Source: Rhizobium sp. L43 (GTDB lineage Bacteria > Pseudomonadota > Alphaproteobacteria > Rhizobiales > Rhizobiaceae). From it: DNA of 64,000 nt. Below are positions 26,869 through 35,619 of the stretch, piece by piece. Numbering within the stretch: position 1 is the stretch's first letter; the number at the start of each line of letters is the position of its first letter. A model generated the notes under the pieces. It was not told the origin of the DNA. It made no database searches and worked only from the letters and a program-made list of their open reading frames with translations. Position numbers and translations under genes: made by a program. The DNA lies in contig NZ_NWSQ01000006.1 in NCBI RefSeq assembly GCF_002531725.1, positions 221,118-285,117 on the forward strand. The letters are read 5' to 3'.

Positions 26869-28307
26869 TGAAGCGTAATCGCAAAATTAAAATCCTCGCC
26901 ACCCTCGGGCCCGCCTCCTCCGAGGAATCGATGATCGAGAAGCTGCACCAGGCCGGTGCGGATGTCTTCCGCATCAATATGAGCCATGCGAGCCACGACC
27001 TGATGCGTACGCTCATCGAGCGCATCCGCTCGGTCGAAGCGCGCTCCGGCCGGCCGATCGGCATTCTCGCCGACCTGCAGGGACCGAAACTGCGTGTCGG
27101 CAAATTCACAGACAGCAAGGTCGACCTGAAACCCGGCCAGACATTCACGCTCGACAACAACGAAGCGCTCGGCGACCAGAACCGCGTCTATCTGCCGCAT
27201 CCCGAGATCCTGGAATCGGTGCAGCCCGGCCACCGCCTGCTGATCGACGACGGCAAGCTCGCGCTCCGCGCCGAAAAATGCGACGGCAAGAGCATCGTCA
27301 CCACCGTTATTTCGGGCACGCGCATCTCCGACCGCAAGGGCGTCAGCCTTCCCGACACGCTGCTCGGCGTCGGCGCGCTGACGGACAAGGACCGCGCCGA
27401 TCTCGACGCCGTGCTCGCCACCGACGATGTCGACTGGGTGGCGCTCTCCTTCGTCCAGCGTCCCGACGACCTTGCCGAAGTGCGCAAGATCGCCCGTGGC
27501 CGTGTCGGCCTGATGTCGAAGATCGAGAAGCCGCAGGCGCTCGAGCGTATCGAGGAAATCATCGAGCTTTCCGACGCCTTGATGGTTGCCCGCGGCGATC
27601 TCGGCGTCGAAATGCCGCTCGAAGCGGTTCCCGGCATTCAGAAGCAGCTGATCCGCGCCTGCCGCCGTTCGGGCAAGCCGGTGGTCGTCGCTACGCAGAT
27701 GCTGGAATCGATGATCTCGGCGCCGGTGCCGACGCGCGCTGAAGTCTCCGACGTTGCTACCGCCGTCTTCGAAGGTGCTGACGCCGTCATGCTCTCGGCC
27801 GAATCGGCCTCGGGCGACTATCCCGTCGAAGCCGTCTCGACCATGGCGTCGATTGCCAGCGCCATCGAGCGTGAGCCGCATTATCCCGGCATCATCTATG
27901 CCCAGCGCGCCCAGCCGGAAGCGACCGGCGCCGATGCGATCTCGCTTGCTGCCCGCCAGATCGCCGAGACGCTGAAGCTGTCGGCGATCGTCTGTTACAC
28001 CTCGTCGGGCACGACGGGCCTTCGCGCCTCGCGCGAGCGTCCGCAGGTGCCGATCCTGGCGCTGTCGCCGATCATCAAGACGGCGCGCCGGCTTGCCATC
28101 GTCTGGGGCCTGCATTGCGTCGTCACCCATGATGCGACCGATCTCGACGACATGGTCAACCGCGCCTGCCGCATCGTCGCCGACGAAGGCTTCGGCAAGC
28201 CGGGCGACCGTATCATCATCTCGGCCGGCGTGCCGCTCGGCACGCCCGGCGCCACCAACATGATCCGCATTGCCTATATCGGCTCCGACGGCCAGAGCGG
28301 CATCTGA
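26868..28307 (+). CDS. pyk: Pyruvate kinase
   Basis: Converts phosphoenolpyruvate and ADP to pyruvate and ATP. The 479 residues carry all the family marks: KILATLGPASS, VFRINMSHASH, ADLQGPKLRVGKF, the Mg/PEP site VMVARGDLGVEMPLEAVPGIQK, KPVVVATQMLESMI, and the C-terminal allosteric domain. The start ATG 26868 shares one base with the upstream stop codon. The TTG directly before it is not needed. It ends in a strong terminator. Confidence 0.97.
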   Translation: MKRNRKIKILATLGPASSEESMIEKLHQAGADVFRINMSHASHDLMRTLIERIRSVEARSGRPIGILADLQGPKLRVGKFTDSKVDLKPGQTFTLDNNEALGDQNRVYLPHPEILESVQPGHRLLIDDGKLALRAEKCDGKSIVTTVISGTRISDRKGVSLPDTLLGVGALTDKDRADLDAVLATDDVDWVALSFVQRPDDLAEVRKIARGRVGLMSKIEKPQALERIEEIIELSDALMVARGDLGVEMPLEAVPGIQKQLIRACRRSGKPVVVATQMLESMISAPVPTRAEVSDVATAVFEGADAVMLSAESASGDYPVEAVSTMASIASAIEREPHYPGIIYAQRAQPEATGADAISLAARQIAETLKLSAIVCYTSSGTTGLRASRERPQVPILALSPIIKTARRLAIVWGLHCVVTHDATDLDDMVNRACRIVADEGFGKPGDRIIISAGVPLGTPGATNMIRIAYIGSDGQSGI

Positions 28308-28325
28308 TCCGATCGCATCCTTTCG

Positions 28326-28360
28326 AAAGCCCGCTGCCTCAAAGAGGCGGCGGGCTTTTG
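28326..28360 (+). terminator. Rho-independent terminator after pyk
   Basis: aaagcccgctgcctc pairs with gaggcggcgggcttt (one G-T pair) around a three-base loop, followed by T. It lies 18 bases after the pyk stop. Confidence 0.92.
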
Positions 28361-28444
28361 CGTTCGCGGGGCGATGTATCGACGTGAGAGCGGGCATTGC
28401 CAAGCACCGCGTAGCGTGCAAGTTTCGATTTCAATCAAAAAATT

Positions 28445-28492
28445 GAGCATGATGTCGCCCGAAAACCGCTGACACTTTTCGGCATCATGCTC
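28445..28492. repeat. Palindromic rhizobial-type intergenic element
   Basis: gagcatgatg (28445-28454) and catcatgctc (28483-28492) form perfect outer arms, and ccgaaaa/ttttcgg forms an inner stem offset by a small bulge. I recall this GCATGATG...GAAAA...TTTTCGGCATCATGC arrangement as widespread in Rhizobium intergenic regions. It sits 20 bases before the LysE start and could shape its leader. Confidence 0.8.
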
Positions 28493-28511
28493 TGGTTTTG
28501 GGAGGAGCATC

Positions 28512-29147
28512 ATGGATATCGTCACGCTTCTGGCTTTTGCAGCCGTTTCCTTCGTCGGCATCGCGACGCCGGGGCCCACGGTGCTGCTGGCACTGACCAA
28601 CGGTTCGCGACACGGCCTGCGCCGGGCAATCGCCGGCATGATCGGCGCGGTGCTTTCCGATTTCGTGCTGATCGGCGCGGTCGCCATAGGCCTCGGCGCG
28701 CTGCTGGCAGCATCGGAATTCTGGTTCTCGATGCTGAAATGGGCCGGTGCCGCCTATCTCGCTTTTCTCGGCATCATGCTGCTGCGTTCGAAGGGCACGA
28801 TCGATGCCGCTTTGAAGTCCGGGGCGCCTGCGGGTGCGACATCGCCGTTCTCGATCGGACTGAAGAGCTTCATGGTCGCGGCGACCAACCCGAAGGGCTA
28901 CCTGTTCTTCTCGGCCTTCCTGCCGCAGTTCATCGACCCGACCCAACCGCAGGCAACGCAGTATGCGCTGCTGGCCCTGGTTTTTCCCGCGCTCGATTTC
29001 GTCATCATGTTCGGCTACGCCTTCTTCGGCTCGCAGGCAGTGCGTTTCCTGAAAACTTCAGGCGCCATGTGGCTGGAGCGGGCCTGCGGCGGGGCGCTGC
29101 TGGCCCTTGCCGGGTCGCTCGCCTTCTATCGCCGGGCAACCGTCTGA
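28512..29147 (+). CDS. LysE/RhtB family exporter
   Basis: Inner membrane amino acid or metabolite exporter. The N-terminus has the family motif FVGIATPGPTVLLALTNGSRHG. Five to six hydrophobic helices fill 211 residues, with PKGYLFFSAFLPQFIDP in the middle as in RhtB proteins. GGGAGGAGCATC precedes ATG 28512. It converges on the DUF4865 gene with only two bases between the stop codons. The substrate cannot be read from sequence. Confidence 0.93.
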   Translation: MDIVTLLAFAAVSFVGIATPGPTVLLALTNGSRHGLRRAIAGMIGAVLSDFVLIGAVAIGLGALLAASEFWFSMLKWAGAAYLAFLGIMLLRSKGTIDAALKSGAPAGATSPFSIGLKSFMVAATNPKGYLFFSAFLPQFIDPTQPQATQYALLALVFPALDFVIMFGYAFFGSQAVRFLKTSGAMWLERACGGALLALAGSLAFYRRATV

Positions 29148-29149
29148 GT

Positions 29150-29707
29150 TCAGGCTCGAGCCAGGGACAGGTGACCGACGCGATAGGCCGGCGTCCGGGC
29201 GTCAATTTCAGGAAGCTCTCGCCATAGCCTGAAGCGAACCCGCGTCCATGTCGTCGGCTCGAAACCGGTGACGGAGGCGAGCGCGTCGCCCGTCGCAATC
29301 TCTGCTTCCGTCTGCGCGCTGTCGGCGCGGCGGATATCGGCGAGCGGCGCGTAAGGCTCCGTCGGCAGGATTTCGCGCGTGGCGAACCTGGCTGAGGCGA
29401 TATCGCCCGAGATTTCTGCTTGCCAGACGATCCAGGTCCTGACCTGCGGCCAGCCGAAGGCGCTGGTGAGCGCCTCGAAGCCCGGGCCGCAGAGAAAGTC
29501 GCTTGCCCCCTCCGGCTTCTGCCAGAGATAGAAGGGCGCATAGAGATTGTCGCGGCTGCCGAACTCTCCCTTGCGGGCGCTGAGATAGGCTTTAAAGCCG
29601 AGATTGGGAAAGCCGTCGAGCAGCGGACCCTTGTCGCGGATGCGACGGTCGATGATCGACATGCCGTAATCAGCGGGCAGGGTGAAGCTGTATTGCATGG
29701 CGATCAT
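29150..29707 (-). CDS. DUF4865 family protein
   Basis: 185-residue protein recognised as DUF4865 (MIAMQYSFTLPADYGMSIID, LLDGFPNLGFKAYL, PFYLWQKPEGASDFLCGPGF). It may have a dimeric alpha-beta barrel (stress-response type) fold, judging from its layout, but that is a guess. ATG 29707 overlaps the stop of the cupin gene (ATGA, 29704-29707), with GGTGGAG upstream. It is the last gene of a tautomerase-cupin-DUF4865 operon. Confidence 0.85.
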   Translation of the reverse strand: MIAMQYSFTLPADYGMSIIDRRIRDKGPLLDGFPNLGFKAYLSARKGEFGSRDNLYAPFYLWQKPEGASDFLCGPGFEALTSAFGWPQVRTWIVWQAEISGDIASARFATREILPTEPYAPLADIRRADSAQTEAEIATGDALASVTGFEPTTWTRVRFRLWRELPEIDARTPAYRVGHLSLARA

Positions 29708-30108
29708 GATCGTGTCTCCACCTGATGCAACCATTCGACGATGCTGCCGTTTTCCGTCGCCTGGATGCTGATATAGCTGAAGGGGTTGTCATCGGCTGCG
29801 CCATGCCAGTGGCGCTCGCCGGGCGCAAACCAGACGGCGTCGCCGGCACGCAATTCTTCGACCGGGCCGCCCTCGTTCTGCGCCAGTCCATGGCCGGAAA
29901 GCACATAGAGCAACTGGCCTCTGGGGTGCGTGTGCCAGCGGGTGATGGTGCCGGGATCAAGTGTGGCGCGCATGGCGGTATTTTCGCCGTCGGCGCCGCC
30001 TTCGAGCAACGTCTCGACCCAGAAGGGCGCCGTTGCGACGCCCTCCGGCGAGCGGACCGCCTCGCCAGGGCGCCTGACAGCCATCGCCTTCGGGTTCGAA
30101 GCGCTCAT
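29704..30108 (-). CDS. Cupin domain protein
   Basis: Single-domain cupin (134 residues). Motif 1 is seen as ITRWHTHPRGQLLYVLSGHG, with His-x-His and Glu replaced by Gln; motif 2 is GDAVWFAPGERHWHGA. It is a metal-binding small-molecule enzyme or sensor. It is joined to its neighbours at both ends by ATGA overlaps (30105-30108 and 29704-29707), so the three proteins are made together. Confidence 0.9.
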   Translation of the reverse strand: MSASNPKAMAVRRPGEAVRSPEGVATAPFWVETLLEGGADGENTAMRATLDPGTITRWHTHPRGQLLYVLSGHGLAQNEGGPVEELRAGDAVWFAPGERHWHGAADDNPFSYISIQATENGSIVEWLHQVETRS

Positions 30109-30524
30109 TGCTGGCCTCCGGCTGCCCGCAGCCGCCAGTCGGGGTCAGTCATCTGGGCCATGCCGTTGCCGAAGGACCAGTCATCAGCTGCGCTGGTGCT
30201 GATGACGATCATCACATCCTCGGGCCGGAGGCCCGGCGATTGTGCCAGGCGTTCGGCGAGCCGGCGATAGAGCGCCGCCTTCATCTCGGCCGTTCGAGGC
30301 CTGCCTGTTGTGATCGAGATATAGACGAAATCGTTGGAGCGCGGGCCGGCGAGATAGCTGCGGTCGAAGATCAGCTCATTCTCGTCATGTTGATGGATGG
30401 CCTGGAAACGGTCGTTTTCGGGCACATCAAAGGTCTCTACCAGGGCGCGCTGGATGTTGTCGGCGAGTGCGCCGAGATAGTCCGGCGACTTGCCTTTGCG
30501 AAGGGAAATTCGAACGAAGGGCAT
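30105..30524 (-). CDS. Tautomerase family protein (4-oxalocrotonate tautomerase superfamily)
   Basis: Predicted tautomerase/dehalogenase-fold protein of 139 residues, made of two beta-alpha-beta units. ATG 30524 gives MPFVRISLRKG, placing Pro directly after the initiator Met as needed for the catalytic N-terminal proline. The in-frame ATG at 30536 would block it. First gene of an operon with a cupin and DUF4865, divergent from a LysR gene. The substrate is unknown. Confidence 0.9.
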   Translation of the reverse strand: MPFVRISLRKGKSPDYLGALADNIQRALVETFDVPENDRFQAIHQHDENELIFDRSYLAGPRSNDFVYISITTGRPRTAEMKAALYRRLAERLAQSPGLRPEDVMIVISTSAADDWSFGNGMAQMTDPDWRLRAAGGQQ

Positions 30525-30584
30525 CGGGATCTCCATGGTTCAAGCCGTTTGCCGGCCTTGACAGCAGAACCATTGCACGCCACG

Positions 30585-30609
30585 ATAATGCTGAAAATCA
30601 GAATGTTAT
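30585..30609. promoter_or_regulatory. Candidate LysR-type operator in the lysR/tautomerase divergent region
   Basis: An AT-rich imperfect palindrome runs from ATAA (30585-30588) to TTAT (30606-30609) around TGAAAATCA (30592-30600). It lies in the 114-base gap between the divergent regulator and tautomerase genes, where LysR proteins normally bind. The symmetry is one base off, so this is suggestive only. Confidence 0.35.
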
Positions 30610-30638
30610 GGATTAATGATCCTGAAAAATGGGATTAT

Positions 30639-31538
30639 ATGATGCGACGGACGATCTTCGATCTCGATGTGCTTCGCACCTTTGCGATCGGCATGGAGCT
30701 CGGCAATTTCGCCAAGGCGGCCGAGCGGCTCGGGCGTTCGACCTCGGCGGTCAGCGCACAGCTGAAGAAGCTGGAGGAGCAAGCGGGCACGCCGATCTTC
30801 CGCAAGGCCGGGCGCGGGCTGGCGCTGACCGACGCCGGCGAGACGATGCTTGGCTATGCCAGGCGGCTGCTGGAACTCAACGACGAGGCGGCTGCGGCCG
30901 TCAACAGCGTCGAGCTGGAGGGCTGGGTAAGGCTCGGCCTGCAGGAGGATTTCGGTGAGACGCTGCTGCCCGAAGTGCTCGGCCGCTTCGCGCGCGCCCA
31001 TCCGAAGGTCCGGATCGAGGCGCGGGTGGTCCGCAATGCCGAACTGCTCGAACGCGTCACATCGGGCAAGCTCGATCTGGCGCTTGCCTGGAGCGACGGG
31101 ACGCTGACGGCGCATTGCGAGCGGATCGGCGAGGTGCCGATGCGCTGGATCGGGCCTGCCGAGGGGCAGCCAGGCTGGCAAGCTGCCAGCGGCGAGCCGA
31201 TGCCGCTCGCCTCGCTGGAAGCGCCGTGCCTGCTGCGCAGTGCGGCGACCCGGGCGCTTGACGAGGCCGGCATTTCCTGGCGACTGGCCTTCGTCAGCCC
31301 CAGTCTCGGCGGCCTCTGGGCAGCGACGGCGGCGGGCCTCGGCCTCACCATCCGCACGCCGATCGGCCTGCCGGCGAAGGTGCGGCCGCTGGCGCCGGGG
31401 ACGGTCGGCTTGCCCGATTTGCCGAAGCTCGGTCTGGTCCTGCACCGGGCGGAAGCCGAACCGCAGCCGGCTGCGGCGCGCCTTGGCGAACTGGTGCTGC
31501 AGTCGGTGCATGGTGCGTTGCGCGAGGTGCTGGCCTGA
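30639..31538 (+). CDS. LysR family transcriptional regulator
   Basis: Winged helix-turn-helix at residues about 4-62 (LDVLRTFAIGMELGNFAKAA, GRSTSAVSAQLKKLEEQAG) and a LysR substrate-binding domain after about residue 90. The 299-residue length is typical. Two adjacent ATG codons (30639 and 30642) are possible; GGGA lies eight bases before. It is transcribed divergently from the tautomerase-cupin-DUF4865 operon, which is its likely target. Confidence 0.93.
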   Translation: MMRRTIFDLDVLRTFAIGMELGNFAKAAERLGRSTSAVSAQLKKLEEQAGTPIFRKAGRGLALTDAGETMLGYARRLLELNDEAAAAVNSVELEGWVRLGLQEDFGETLLPEVLGRFARAHPKVRIEARVVRNAELLERVTSGKLDLALAWSDGTLTAHCERIGEVPMRWIGPAEGQPGWQAASGEPMPLASLEAPCLLRSAATRALDEAGISWRLAFVSPSLGGLWAATAAGLGLTIRTPIGLPAKVRPLAPGTVGLPDLPKLGLVLHRAEAEPQPAAARLGELVLQSVHGALREVLA

Positions 31539-31586
31539 CATCTCCGCATTGACCCCTCGAGCGCGAGCCTGTAGCTTCGGGCCGCT

Positions 31587-31637
31587 ATGAAGATGATCAC
31601 CCTCAATATCGCGACAGTCTTCTTCCTGAGCCTCTAG
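31587..31637 (+). CDS. Possible 16-residue leader peptide
   Basis: ATG 31587 opens a 16-codon frame (MKMITLNIATVFFLSL) ending at TAG. The stop lies inside a perfect 14-base palindrome, agcctctagaggct (31629-31642). A second hairpin (ccagcc/ggctgg) follows near 31677-31693. There is no good ribosome-binding site. It could be a leader of the dioxygenase gene 130 bases downstream, or chance. The rest of 31539-31766 shows nothing else. Confidence 0.25.
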   Translation: MKMITLNIATVFFLSL

Positions 31638-31766
31638 AGGCTCTGCCTTCGGGCATCAGAAGACGCGGCCGCTGACCAGCCTTGCCGGCTGGCGCGTTGC
31701 CGCGAACTGCAACCACCTGCATCCGGCCAAGGAAAGAGCCGGCAGGTTTGGCGATAGAGAGATTTC

Positions 31767-32573
31767 ATGACACCAACTGTTTACCCGCCGGCGCTGAGCG
31801 CCGCGCAGATCGAACAATTCATCGAGCATGGCTTCGTCAGGATCAACGATGCTTTTCCCCGGGAGCTGGCCGAGGAGGCGCGCGTCATCATGTGGCGCGA
31901 TATTCTCTTCGCTGCGGATGATCCCAACACGTGGACGCAGCCGGTCGTGCGGCTTGCCGGCTATGGCGGTGGGCCGTTCGAAAAGGCCGCCAACACGCCG
32001 GTCTTGCATTCAGCCTTCGACCAGCTCGTCGGCAAAGGGCGCTGGGAGCCGCGCAATGGGCTCGGCAGCTTTCCAGTGCGCTTTCCTCACCCCGATGATC
32101 CGGGCGACGCCGGCTGGCATGTCGATGTAAGCTTCCCCGGCGAGCGTTCCGATCCGAACGAGAAACAGGACTTTTCCGCCTGGCGGGTGAATATCACCTC
32201 CCGCGGACGGGCGCTGCTGATGCTGTTCCTGTTCTCGGATGTCGGGCAGGAGGATGCGCCGACCCGCATCCGCATCGGCTCGCACAAGGATATCGCCCGC
32301 CTTCTGGCGCCCGCGGGCGAAGCGGGAATGGCGCATCTCTGGCTGGAGCATGTCGGGGAAGACCGGCCGCTGGCCTTAGCGACCGGGCGAGCGGGCGCAG
32401 TCTATCTGTGCCATCCGTTCCTCATCCACGCAGCGCAGACGCATCGCGGCAAGGAGCCGCGTTTCATGGCGCAGCCCAGCCTTGCCCCTTCCGAACCGCT
32501 TCGGCTCGAACGGCAAGACGGCGCCTATTCGCCGGTCGAGATCGCGATCCGCAGGGCGCTTCAGCAGCGCTAG
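31767..32573 (+). CDS. Phytanoyl-CoA dioxygenase (PhyH) family protein
   Basis: Fe(II)/2-oxoglutarate dioxygenase-like protein, 268 residues. The metal triad looks intact: GWHVDVS (H118, D120) and the distal His in HPFLIHAAQTHRG (near 221), followed by Arg for 2-oxoglutarate. The N-terminus AQIEQFIEHGFVRINDAFP is typical of PhyH proteins. The substrate is unknown; secondary metabolism or lipid hydroxylation is possible. It stands alone between the lysR gene and a convergent PLP enzyme. Confidence 0.9.
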   Translation: MTPTVYPPALSAAQIEQFIEHGFVRINDAFPRELAEEARVIMWRDILFAADDPNTWTQPVVRLAGYGGGPFEKAANTPVLHSAFDQLVGKGRWEPRNGLGSFPVRFPHPDDPGDAGWHVDVSFPGERSDPNEKQDFSAWRVNITSRGRALLMLFLFSDVGQEDAPTRIRIGSHKDIARLLAPAGEAGMAHLWLEHVGEDRPLALATGRAGAVYLCHPFLIHAAQTHRGKEPRFMAQPSLAPSEPLRLERQDGAYSPVEIAIRRALQQR

Positions 32574-32678
32574 ACTAGCGAGGACAGGATGCATCCGGCC
32601 GCGCAGGCCGGGTGCATCACATCTGCAGTTCCTGCAGGGCGGCGGCTCTGTTCCATCTTCAGGCGGGCAGCTTGCTGT

Positions 32679-33653
32679 TTAGCCGAACCGTTCGAGCGCT
32701 ATGGCGAAGATATCGGCATCGACATTGCCGCCGGAGGTGACGGCGACCACCGTGTCGCTTTCCAGCGCCTCACCATGGAAAAGGGCTGCGGCGAGTGCCA
32801 CCGCGCCGCCGGGCTCGACGACGATCTTCAGCCTGACGAAAGCGAGCGCCATGGCGCGCAGCGCCTGCTCGTCGGTGACGACGATGCCGGGGCCGGCGAG
32901 ACGCTTGAGGATCGGGAAGGTGATGTTGCCGGGCTGCGGCGTGACGATCGCATCGCAGATCGAGCCTGATATCGACAGGTTGCGTTCGATCCTGCCGGAG
33001 GCGAGCGAGCGGGTGGTGTCGTCGAAATCTTTGGGCTCGCAAGGGCGGACGCGAAGGCCGGGGGCGCTGGCTTCGAGAGCGAGCGCGATGCCGGAGGTCA
33101 ATCCGCCGCCGCCGCAGGGAACGAGGACTTCGGCGGATGTCACGCCTTCCTCTTCCGCCTGCTCGGAGATTTCGAGGCCGGTCGTGCCCTGACCGGCGAT
33201 AACAAGCGGTTCGTCGAAGGGCTTGATCAGCGTCAGGCCGCGCTCGGCCGAAAGCCTCGCACCGATCTCGTCGCGGTCTTCGTTGACACGGTCGTAGAGC
33301 ACCACTTCGGCGCCGAAGGCGCGGGTGTTGGCGATCTTCAGCTTCGGCGCATCGCTCGGCATGATGATGACGGAGGGGATATTGTGCAGCTTGGCCGCAA
33401 GCGCAACGCCCTGGGCATGGTTGCCGGAGGAGAAGGCAATGACGCCTTTCGCGCGCACCGCCGGATCGAGGCCGGAGACGGCCGACCAGCCGCCGCGAAA
33501 CTTGAACGAGCCGGAATGCTGCAGGCATTCCGCCTTCACGAACAGGCGCCGGCCGGCAATCTCGTTGAGGAAGGGAGAGGAGAGAAGCGGCGTGCGCCTG
33601 ACATGACCGCGCAGGCGGGCGCGGGCGGCGACAATCATTTCAATGCTGGCCAT
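32679..33653 (-). CDS. PLP-dependent threonine/serine dehydratase-like enzyme
   Basis: Fold type II PLP enzyme of 324 residues, similar to catabolic threonine dehydratase and serine racemase. The PLP-lysine motif is in ECLQHSGSFKFRGGW, the substrate loop in SSGNHAQGVALAAKL, and the phosphate-binding glycine loop in VPCGGGGLTSG. TSGGN near the C-terminus completes the set. No ACT regulatory domain is present, so it is not biosynthetic IlvA. ATG 33653 follows AGGACG; upstream in-frame ATGs lack support. Confidence 0.9.
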   Translation of the reverse strand: MASIEMIVAARARLRGHVRRTPLLSSPFLNEIAGRRLFVKAECLQHSGSFKFRGGWSAVSGLDPAVRAKGVIAFSSGNHAQGVALAAKLHNIPSVIIMPSDAPKLKIANTRAFGAEVVLYDRVNEDRDEIGARLSAERGLTLIKPFDEPLVIAGQGTTGLEISEQAEEEGVTSAEVLVPCGGGGLTSGIALALEASAPGLRVRPCEPKDFDDTTRSLASGRIERNLSISGSICDAIVTPQPGNITFPILKRLAGPGIVVTDEQALRAMALAFVRLKIVVEPGGAVALAAALFHGEALESDTVVAVTSGGNVDADIFAIALERFG

Positions 33654-33775
33654 TGGGAATCGTCCTGCTTGCGGGGTTCGTCCATGCATAGGGCGCGGCA
33701 AACCAATTGTGAACGGCGACTTTGTCACCGTGACATGAATGGAGATTGCGATTGCCGTCCGCGATCAGCCAACCG

Positions 33776-35512
33776 TCAATAACCGTTCGCCGATCCCTCA
33801 GCCGCACGGCTGTCCATGGCGCCGTTATATCGGGCGCCGCCGCCCTTTTCGATGGCGGTGAGGCTTTTGCCGCCGACAAGGATGCCGGCGGCCTGGCCCC
33901 AGAGCGGCGCGTCGTTGCCGCCATCGAAGCTATAGCCCATGGCGGCAAGCGTCTTTTCCGTATCGGGCGAAATGGCATGGGGTTCGAGATAGATTTTATC
34001 GGGCTGCCATTGATGGTGAATACGCGGCGCGTTCACTGCCTGGCTGATATCCATGCCGAAATCGACGACGTTGAGGATCGCCTCCAGCGTAATGGTGATG
34101 ATGCGCGAGCCGCCGGGGCTGCCGATCACCATGAAGGGTTTGCCGTCCCGGGTGACGATTGTCGGGCTCATCGAGGAGAGCGGTGTCTTCTTCGGCACGA
34201 TGGCATTCGCCTCTCCCTGCACCAGTCCGTAAAGGTTCGGCACGCCGGGTTTGGAGGTGAAATCGTCCATCTCGTTGTTGAGCAGCACGCCGGTGCCCGG
34301 CGCCACGACGGCGGCGCCGAAGGAGCCGTTCAGCGTATAGGTGACGGCAACCGCGTTGCCCTCGTCGTCGATGATCGAATAATGCGTCGTCTCGGTGCTT
34401 TCCTTGCCGCCGAGCGGTTTCAGGTTCGCCGACGTGCCGGCCTTGTAAGGGTCGATCTTGGCGGCGATTTCCAAGGCATATTTCTTATCGAGCAGTTTCT
34501 CGACCGGGTTCTCGACGAAATCGGGATCACCGAGTGCGGCATTGCGGTCGACATAGGCATAGCGCATCGCCTCGACCATGATGTGCACGGTTTCGGCCGA
34601 GTTATAGCCGAGATAGGAGAGCGGATAACCTTCGAGAACATTGAGGATCTCGCAGATGATGATGCCGCCGGAGGAGGGCGGCGGCGAGGAGATGATGTCG
34701 TAGCCGCGGTAGTTGCACTCGATCGGCTTCAACTCGCGCACGGCATATTGCTCGAAATCTTGCCTGGCGAGGATGCCGCCTTTGGCCTGGCTCGCCTTGA
34801 CGATCTCTTCGGCCGGCGCGCCTTTGTAGAAGGCATCGTGACCTTTTTCGGAGATGCTGGCCAAGACCGCGGCGAGGTCAGGCTGCTGGAGTTTTTCGCC
34901 CGATGTATAGGGCTTGCCGTCCGGCTTCAGGAAAATCTTCGCCGCCGCCTCGTCCTTGGCGAGACGTTTGGCGCTGCCGGCGAGGCTTGCGGCGTCGCCC
35001 TGTTCCAGCGTGAAGCCGTCTTTGGCGAAGCGGAGCGCCGGTGCGATCAGATCCTGGCGCGATTTCGTGCCGTATTTCTCGCGCGCGGTTTCGAAGCCCA
35101 TGACGGAGCCGGGCACGCCGACGGCGAGATAGCCGTCGAGGCTGGCGCGCGGCACGATATCGCCCTTGGCATCGAGATACATGGTTTTCGTGGCGGCAAG
35201 CGGCGCGCGTTCGCGAAAATCGAGAAAGGTCTTGGTGCCGTCCTTCAGGCGGATGGTCATGAAACCGCCGCCGCCGAGATTTCCGGCCGAGGGATAGACG
35301 ACCGCCAGGGCATAACCGACGGCGACCGCCGCATCGACGGCATTGCCGCCGCTTTTCAACACCTCGACGCCGACATCGGTCGCCAGATGCTGGGCGGTAA
35401 CGACCATGCCGTGCTCGGCTTCGACTGGCGCGGGCGACGCGGCGAAGGCCGAGGTCAGGCTCAGCGACAGTGCCGATATGACGGAGATCATCCCAATATG
35501 CAGACGGCCCAT
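33776..35512 (-). CDS. ggt: Gamma-glutamyltransferase
   Basis: Periplasmic N-terminal nucleophile enzyme that cleaves glutathione and transfers gamma-glutamyl groups. A signal peptide covers residues 1-24 (LSLSLTSAFAA). The autoprocessing site is TTHYSIID, with the nucleophile T375 becoming the first residue of the small subunit. SMSPTIV and GSPGGSRIITI supply the oxyanion and substrate loops. The 578 residues fit the family. AGGAGG precedes ATG 35512. The gene is flanked by unrelated metabolic genes on the same strand. Confidence 0.96.
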   Translation of the reverse strand: MGRLHIGMISVISALSLSLTSAFAASPAPVEAEHGMVVTAQHLATDVGVEVLKSGGNAVDAAVAVGYALAVVYPSAGNLGGGGFMTIRLKDGTKTFLDFRERAPLAATKTMYLDAKGDIVPRASLDGYLAVGVPGSVMGFETAREKYGTKSRQDLIAPALRFAKDGFTLEQGDAASLAGSAKRLAKDEAAAKIFLKPDGKPYTSGEKLQQPDLAAVLASISEKGHDAFYKGAPAEEIVKASQAKGGILARQDFEQYAVRELKPIECNYRGYDIISSPPPSSGGIIICEILNVLEGYPLSYLGYNSAETVHIMVEAMRYAYVDRNAALGDPDFVENPVEKLLDKKYALEIAAKIDPYKAGTSANLKPLGGKESTETTHYSIIDDEGNAVAVTYTLNGSFGAAVVAPGTGVLLNNEMDDFTSKPGVPNLYGLVQGEANAIVPKKTPLSSMSPTIVTRDGKPFMVIGSPGGSRIITITLEAILNVVDFGMDISQAVNAPRIHHQWQPDKIYLEPHAISPDTEKTLAAMGYSFDGGNDAPLWGQAAGILVGGKSLTAIEKGGGARYNGAMDSRAAEGSANGY

Positions 35513-35619
35513 GATTTCCCCTCCTATGGACAATGATGGAAACATATGGGGCCGCTGCAGCCCGAGACAATGCAGGGGATTGGCTTTAAGCAAGGAGCTC
35601 GGTTTTGCAGCCGGAGACG

